Assembly (NCBI GenBank): GCA_916610825.1
Contig: OU744452.1
Location: 1,709,543 to 1,773,542 of the forward strand
DNA length: 64,000 nt
Origin: Haliclystus octoradiatus
Taxonomy: Eukaryota > Cnidaria > Staurozoa > Stauromedusae > Haliclystidae
Reading direction: 5' to 3'
The position numbers and the translations under genes are program-made. Below, piece after piece: positions 58,881 to 64,000 of this stretch (position 1 is the stretch's first letter; every line of letters begins with the position of its first letter). The notes under the pieces were generated by a model. The model saw only the letters and a list, made by a program, of their open reading frames with translations. It was not told where the DNA came from and did no database searches.

Positions 58881-58926
58881 CTGCCTGATGATCGCAAAAT
58901 AAACGCGTGAAACTCCCGAGTTACGG
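58881..58926 (+). ncRNA. hammerhead ribozyme-like motif (core intact, stem I weak)
   Basis: CTGATGA (58885-58891), stem II CGC/GCG with loop AAAATAAAC, GAAA (58909-58912) and stem III ACTC/GAGT around CC. Stem I (CTGC/ACGG) pairs poorly. It and the downstream ~60 bp (CTCATCTTTGTTTCAATT) are homologous to 46818-46900, so both are copies of one Penelope-type terminal repeat. Confidence 0.6.
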
Positions 58927-58991
58927 AAAATCCTCTTGCCTCATCTTTGTTTCAATTATTATCTAAAACTAATTTATAATTGTGTTATCTA

Positions 58992-59180
58992 ACATATAAA
59001 ATATAGTCAGAAATCAGACACTGATGTTTGCTACTCAAAGTTTCACGCCACGGCGATCATCAGGCAATCTATTGGAATTTGCATAAGATTCAAGCATTGA
59101 ATAGATTGCCGATGACCGCCTTGGCGTGAAACTTTGAATAGCAAACATCAGTGTTTGATTTCTCACTATATATTTTATAT
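58992..59180. repeat. foldback of two inverted hammerhead units
   Basis: Arms 58992-59072 and 59099-59180 are inverted copies (about 80 bp) around a ~26 bp spacer. Each arm holds a hammerhead-like core on opposite strands. Confidence 0.8.
59028..59067 (-). ncRNA. hammerhead ribozyme, minimal type I (predicted intact)
   Basis: On the minus strand: stem I TTGC/GCAA, CTGATGA, stem II CGCC/GGCG, GAAA, stem III ACT/AGT, and a GTA cleavage triplet. Every conserved core base is present. The only oddity is a T-T pair closing stem II, where a G-C is usual; the same T is seen at 46829 and 58892. The very short stem III matches the minimal hammerheads described from Penelope-like elements. The partner in the right arm (59106-59144) has lost one core T and is probably inactive. 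Confidence 0.65.
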
Positions 59181-59414
59181 ATTATTCAAAACTCTGCTGT
59201 ATAGCATTGAGCAATATGTTCAATCAGAAAACCATTTGTTTGGATGAGAATCTTGTATCAGTAAGTAAGTATAATTATGTTATCTATAAATTTGACGTTT
59301 CAGTTGATGCTCCAGTTGACGTTTCAGTTTCTTCATCTTCCAACAACAATAAAAATCAATTAGAATTGAGAAATATCAATGATATGAAAGTTTGACCTGA
59401 TGCGATCAGCATAC

Positions 59415-59524
59415 CTGTAGTTATCATGATAAATTTCACTTCGTGTGCCTTGTCTCTTATCAGATTGCACTGGACGGGGGACCAGACCTGCCATTTGTTG
59501 CACCAGAATTATCGGCGACTTCAG
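59415..59524 (-). CDS. possible internal exon, unknown gene
   Basis: 110 bp between TCTCTTTTTCAG and CTACAG|GTATGC. The open frame includes QQMAGLVPRPVQSDK. No domain is recognised, and its phase does not join cleanly to the exon at 60460-60513, so the model is tentative. Confidence 0.25.
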
Positions 59525-60459
59525 CTGAAAAAGAGATTGCATAATTTAAAAATAATGATGTTTGCATTTATCATTACATATAAATCGTAGTTTGGGTTAT
59601 CTTTGATTCTTGGATAATGATCAATCGATAAACTACAGTACAACAATATCAATAATTCAAAGACCAAACAAGGCCGCTACTTGATGAGCTAGAACACCAA
59701 ATTATCATTCAAACAAATGGTTAACCGATTAACCGTCCCCTAATCGTGGAACACCCAGTCTCCACTCTATCCAATAGCAATTGGAATATCACTTGAGTAG
59801 TTTCATTGTTGAATAGTGATATTTTGTTATTGTTTCTTAGTGTCTATATTTCATACATTAGAAAAATTGAAGGTTTAACTAAGTACGTTATTACATCGGT
59901 AGTTATTATCACGGAGCTTTTTTATTTCAAGTGTGATTGTCGACTTGTCATCTGGATGGTTATTGGTTTGTTACATGCGCATATAACCAATAATAGACAA
60001 CATCATCAATTGTCAATCAGCGCATAAATCCACACTTGTATTAAGACATGAATGGTATCTATTATAAAGAGGCAATCGCTGTGTCTTAGCAATCAAGGAC
60101 AATCTGAAATGAATTCTGTCAACAATTGATCTGTGCCGCCGTAGTTGAAATCTATAGTAAATGATTTACCTTTAGGTCTCTGATCTCTTTAGGAAAATCG
60201 CTACCCTTTTAACATGGGAATAACACCTTTAATACCCTAAACTCTTTGATGATTCACATAACCACAGATGACGCTATATTTGGAACCGGAGGAGCTTGCG
60301 TCAGGAATGAAAATATGAATTCTCACAACATATATTTTAAATTACGCTTACACGTTAATGCATCACCTATTAGTGGTTACAATAGTAAACAAAGAAATTT
60401 GTAACTACCAATAAAATAAAAACTGTCATAATTTGAGTCATTTATCAGAAAATACATAC

Positions 60460-60513
60460 CCCATTTTTGTTTGTATAACAGTTGGACGTCCTTTGTGGTC
60501 CAGTCACGGTTAG
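60460..60513 (-). CDS. possible 54 bp exon, unknown gene
   Basis: Between GTTTGTTTCAACAG and ATGGG|GTATGT. It encodes NRDWTTKDVQLLYKQKWG, with phase 1 entry matching the exit phase of the exon at 60890-61043. Function unknown. Confidence 0.35.
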
Positions 60514-60889
60514 CTGTTGAAACAAACAAATCCATTCATACATTAAAGATAGCTCATGTAGGTATGTTTTGACAGTCATATATGTGTCATAGTGCCTGCC
60601 TGAAATATTTGATGTGTGATTAAGAAAACCATTGGATAGAAGGATAGCAGGTAGCCATATTTGAGACATTGCAGGGACTCACAGTTTTTCCTTACAAATT
60701 AAAATTGGCTGTAAATGTTATTCTGTTCCAGAAGCAAGTAATTACGTATGCTGCTACAGTTGCATTTCAAAGACTGTGAAAACAATCGTCATGTACACTT
60801 ATTGTCATAAAGTTGTCATTGCAATATTTGGAAATGACATTTGTCGTCGACACCACAGCTATGTAAAACTATGCTGAGATTGAACTTGC

Positions 60890-61043
60890 CTTGTAGCCAT
60901 AAAAACTTTACGAACTCCATACCGATCCCACATTTGGCCAAGAATTGAGCGCCAGCACTGTTGGATGTTTCCATGAACGGATCTCCATTTTCTTTTGTAG
61001 TCAATGATATCGACGGATAGCCGAGGTTTCCAAGTACATTCAA
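60890..61043 (-). CDS. possible exon with a GC-AG donor, unknown gene
   Basis: Acceptor CTATTTTCTTAG and donor CAAG|GCAAGT, the usual context of the rare GC-AG introns. It encodes 51 codons (NVLGNLGYPSISLTTKENGD...FLAKCGIGMEFVKFLW). The frame also runs on for 24 codons to a stop, so without transcript data the exon end is uncertain. Family not recognised. Confidence 0.35.
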
Positions 61044-61117
61044 CTAAGAAAATAGAATATGTAAAATATAATATATAATCTATAATTGTCTAACTAGTAG
61101 TAGTATAGACAGTCACA

Positions 61118-61363
61118 TTATAGGAATGTGCCGTCCCTCTTACGCCTTACATATTTGCTACATAAAGAACGCCACAAAACACGGTCAGACATAGCTGACA
61201 AAGAAACTTTTAAATAACACAATTCACGATACAAAACATTATGAAAAGATACTACTCTACCATAGCCCCGTCGAAGCATCTCCTTCGGTTGCCAATGAAG
61301 GATGTCATGCAGCGGTTGAGGGGCATACGTCTTTGATCTTTCGATGTGACCTAAAAAAGACAT
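61118..61363 (-). pseudogene. decayed non-LTR retrotransposon C-terminal tail
   Basis: An 81-codon frame with the layout of a LINE ORF2 end: LGHIERS, then LHWQPKEMLRRG, and AMSDRVLWRSLC (DRxxWR is common in such tails). No RT core is adjacent, so it is an isolated fragment. Confidence 0.45.
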
Positions 61364-61384
61364 CTGACGTTGGTGAGCAATACA

Positions 61385-61560
61385 CTCTTAAAAATTAAAG
61401 TGTAAAAGCATGACTTTTGGGGTGTGAATTCACACTTTTAGGGTGTAAATGCAAATGCAAAAAATTTACCCCTAATCTTTGCATTTACACCTTAGGGGTA
61501 TAAATGTACACCCCTACTGGGTGTAAATGCACTACCCTAGAAGTTGAAAATGCAATCCTA
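61385..61560. mobile_element. small inverted-repeat element (GGGTGTAAATGC family)
   Basis: GGGTGTAAATGCAAA (61441-61455) is inverted at 61478-61491, and further copies of GTGTAAATG and TACACCC occur on both sides up to 61540. It has the look of a short MITE. Confidence 0.5.
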
Positions 61561-62775
61561 AATATTTCTCAAATTGACCGTACTTTTACAGGAAATGTTT
61601 GTTTGGCATTGCTTTCGTATTCGCAGTTGAAATCATGATACAAGTAGTATTATTTAAGCTGATGCGGTACATAGTATTGCAAATGGCAGCAGATAATGAT
61701 AACATTCAATATTCTTATTGAAGCATTTAATTTGCAGAAATGGTATACTACGATTATAATAATATGTTCAAGTGAAAATTGTAAGCATACATGTTATGAT
61801 ATATACAATATACATCCCATTACAGAATTACATAATTTAGTTAGCAGTTCTCTTTACAACCAGTAATAATTTTTATTGTTCAGGTAAGCAGCTAGTACTG
61901 TATCAGTTTTGAATAATTGCATTACTGATCAATTAACAGGCCAGCGAATGTTCCTGTGATTGTTATTGATTTCTTTTAAAAACTTTTACAATTGCATTGA
62001 ATTCCAAAGTGTAGAATAAATTAAATGGAAATTGAACTATAGACCAGAGCATAAATATAAGATCCCACTTAGATAAAAACGATTCCTCATGTAGATGTAC
62101 AGTACAGTGGTTTGAGTAAATGTAATAATCTGGAGATGAAAAATGAAAAGAAAATTAAAAACAATTATAATAAAATTTCAAACATGTGAAACAAGTGTAT
62201 TCACAAGCAACTCAGTTTTAATGACACAGATGGATAGAATTAGTAGCAAATGTTGGTCACTGTCAACACACTCTTATAGACATAGTTGACATAGAAGCAT
62301 GAAACTTCAACTACACATGGATTTAGGAATGGGAAATTGTAATAGCGAAATTTACATAAAATGGTAAAATATAGGATTGGAAATTTGGAACATGAACATT
62401 CTGTATTTATATCAATCTCTAAACTAAATTTGATACATATATCATAGATGGCAAATGAATAGGTTGGAGCATTGTAGGTGTTATTACTACTCTATATGTA
62501 ATTTTAATAATGTACAATGTAATTAAGATAAAATTCAGTGGTAAATAATTAGGAACCAAGGCCATATTCTATAATATATATATTTAATATTTAAAGAGGA
62601 AAAGCCTCACTCATCTTCGATGATTTTCAGGAGGTTCCTCGAAATAGAATTAACAATGAAAATAAGTAAAATTAAGTAACATAATAAATTAAAAATATAG
62701 AGAACAACATGAAATAAATATTTAACTATAAGATAAGAACATAAAATCTTCTGCTAACATTTTAATTGAATTAGT
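61561..62775. other. non-coding DNA and probable 3' UTR of the flanking non-LTR element
   Basis: No coding region. The part next to 62775 lies downstream of the stop of the minus-strand RT and probably includes its 3' UTR. An ATATATAT stretch is at about 62575. Confidence 0.5.
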
Positions 62776-64000
62776 TTATAAGAACATTGAACGTTTTAGG
62801 GTATTTTTAAAAATGGTAAATGACGATAATTGTCTAATGCTTTTTTCTATGCTGTTCCATTCTTCAGCGAACGTAAAATGTGTCAAATATGTACCCCATT
62901 TGGATTTTGATGATGGTTTTCTTAAATCCTTTCTATACCTAGTATTATGGGTATGTACCGCTGCGCCGTCAGTAAAGTTAAAATCAGTGTCAATTAATTT
63001 ATTTATGCATTTATAAGCTAATAAACGTCTATCATAACTGCGTTTCACACATAACGTGGACCATTTCAGCTCTTTCAGAGCGTCTGAGGGAGATGAAAAT
63101 TTATCTTTTTGTAGTATGACTTTCGCAGCTTTATTTTGTAATGTTTGTAGGGAATCCATAAGTACAGCGTTGCCTTTATCTCCCCACACGATACTAGCAT
63201 AATCAAAATGAGGCTTTATCATTGTATTATAAAAAATAATCCTTGCAAAATATGGTAAATATTGATTAATCCGCCTTAATATTGCAATTTTATGACAGAC
63301 TTTTGATTTAATGTTCCGTATATGATCTTTCCAAGTTAGATTATTATTTAACATTACCCCTAAATATTTGAAATGATCAACATTGTCAATTATTTTGCCG
63401 TAGATTGTCAATTCAATGTTAGAGTAAGATGAAAGTTTACGAGGGCTACCCATAATCATTAACTTGGATTTAGTAGTATTTACTGTCAATTTATTATTCC
63501 TAAACCATTGCAAGATTTGGGATAAGTCATTGTTTAATTTTTGTTTTGATCCATCAGATGTACTGTCTTGACAAAATATGACAGTATCATCTGCAAACAA
63601 TGTAATATCAGTGTGTTTGAGACAGTTAGGAATGTCATTGATGTATAATAAGAATAATAATGGTCCTAATATTGAACCTTGTGGAACACCAACTGTAATA
63701 GGTGATGTAGATGATGAGCACTGACCAACTTTTGTAACTTGAGAGCGATGAGTCAAATACGATTTGAACCATTGGAGACAATGATTTGATAGTCCAAGTC
63801 CTTGAAGCTTACGATATAGAATAGTATGATCGACTGTATCAAATGCTTTAGCCAAGTCTAGAAAAATTGCACCTGTAAATTTACCATTTTCCATTTTATT
63901 TAACACATTGTCTGTAAATTTGGATAACGCTATTGTAGTTGATAAATTTGGTCTAAAGCCAAATTGTTTGGGAGTAATTAGATTATTCGATTTTAGGAAA
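62776..64000 (-). CDS. non-LTR retrotransposon reverse transcriptase (partial)
   Basis: The frame is open from the right edge of the window (FGFRPNLSTT in the edge region) to a stop at 62776, about 407 codons. RT motifs in order: FLDLAKAFDTVDH, GVPQGSILGPLLFLLYIND, the catalytic FADD in LFADDT, a thumb region with KYLGV, and a C-terminal tail with LQNKAAKVIL. This is the RT of a LINE-type element (Jockey/CR1-like group by motif style). The endonuclease half would lie outside the window. The visible frame is intact. Confidence 0.92.
   Translation of the reverse strand, partial: FLKSNNLITPKQFGFRPNLSTTIALSKFTDNVLNKMENGKFTGAIFLDLAKAFDTVDHTILYRKLQGLGLSNHCLQWFKSYLTHRSQVTKVGQCSSSTSPITVGVPQGSILGPLLFLLYINDIPNCLKHTDITLFADDTVIFCQDSTSDGSKQKLNNDLSQILQWFRNNKLTVNTTKSKLMIMGSPRKLSSYSNIELTIYGKIIDNVDHFKYLGVMLNNNLTWKDHIRNIKSKVCHKIAILRRINQYLPYFARIIFYNTMIKPHFDYASIVWGDKGNAVLMDSLQTLQNKAAKVILQKDKFSSPSDALKELKWSTLCVKRSYDRRLLAYKCINKLIDTDFNFTDGAAVHTHNTRYRKDLRKPSSKSKWGTYLTHFTFAEEWNSIEKSIRQLSSFTIFKNTLKRSMFL

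Noticed and set aside
61118..61363. Same element as the RT at 62776-64000
   Set aside because: It is separated from that RT's stop by more than 1.4 kb of non-coding DNA, and the RT has its own complete C-terminal tail; treated as a separate decayed fragment.

Overview
The window is AT-rich nuclear DNA from an animal, most likely an invertebrate metazoan. It has a spliced minus-strand gene with GT-AG introns and a metazoan Death domain, and it is packed with eukaryotic mobile elements: Penelope-like, Ty3/Gypsy, non-LTR, hAT, P and piggyBac-like. No bacterial, organellar or viral gene cluster is present. I cannot name the species.

Left block (1-6.4 kb). A 3' hAT transposon remnant, intronic DNA, a 706 bp TA-flanked MITE and a leucine-rich-repeat (LRR) exon ending inside a GTPase P-loop form one copy of a segmental duplication. 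The other copy lies at 47.4-52.0 kb. The left copy also carries a 334 bp solo LTR, and the right copy preserves the matching empty site.

Mobile-element block (6.4-27.1 kb). A Ty3/Gypsy element (140 bp LTRs, one gag-pol ORF broken by a TGA in the integrase tail) sits in an (ATT)n microsatellite. Next to it are three near-identical, head-to-tail copies (A, B, C, all minus strand) of a Penelope-like retroelement. Each has a Q/P/N-rich ORF1 and a reverse-transcriptase ORF that ends before the position of the usual GIY-YIG endonuclease. Copy B has a 1,363 bp phase-0 GT-AG intron in ORF1; A and C are precisely intron-free at that point. The array interrupts a TTAA-flanked MITE, and an identical 608 bp of target DNA plus (ATT)n flanks both ends.

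Gene block (27-52 kb). One minus-strand gene can be read through nine exons with matching phases: LRRs, Roc GTPase, COR and a C-terminal Death domain (ROCO family). Its 5' part runs into a 500 bp assembly gap (51,977-52,476). The introns hold tandem repeats of 181, 144 and about 120 bp, a GC-rich island, tRNA-like SINE heads, a long foldback element with a nested hAT MITE, and a hammerhead-like motif next to a broken Penelope endonuclease and hAT remnant. The left LRR exon is probably part of a tandem paralogue whose other exons lie beyond the window's left edge.

Right block (52.5-64 kb). Beyond the gap are a P-element-type transposase fragment, an unrecognised acidic terminal exon, a pair of inverted hammerhead-like motifs (one with an intact core), three weakly supported minus-strand exons, a decayed non-LTR tail and the 3' part of a non-LTR reverse transcriptase that runs off the right edge.
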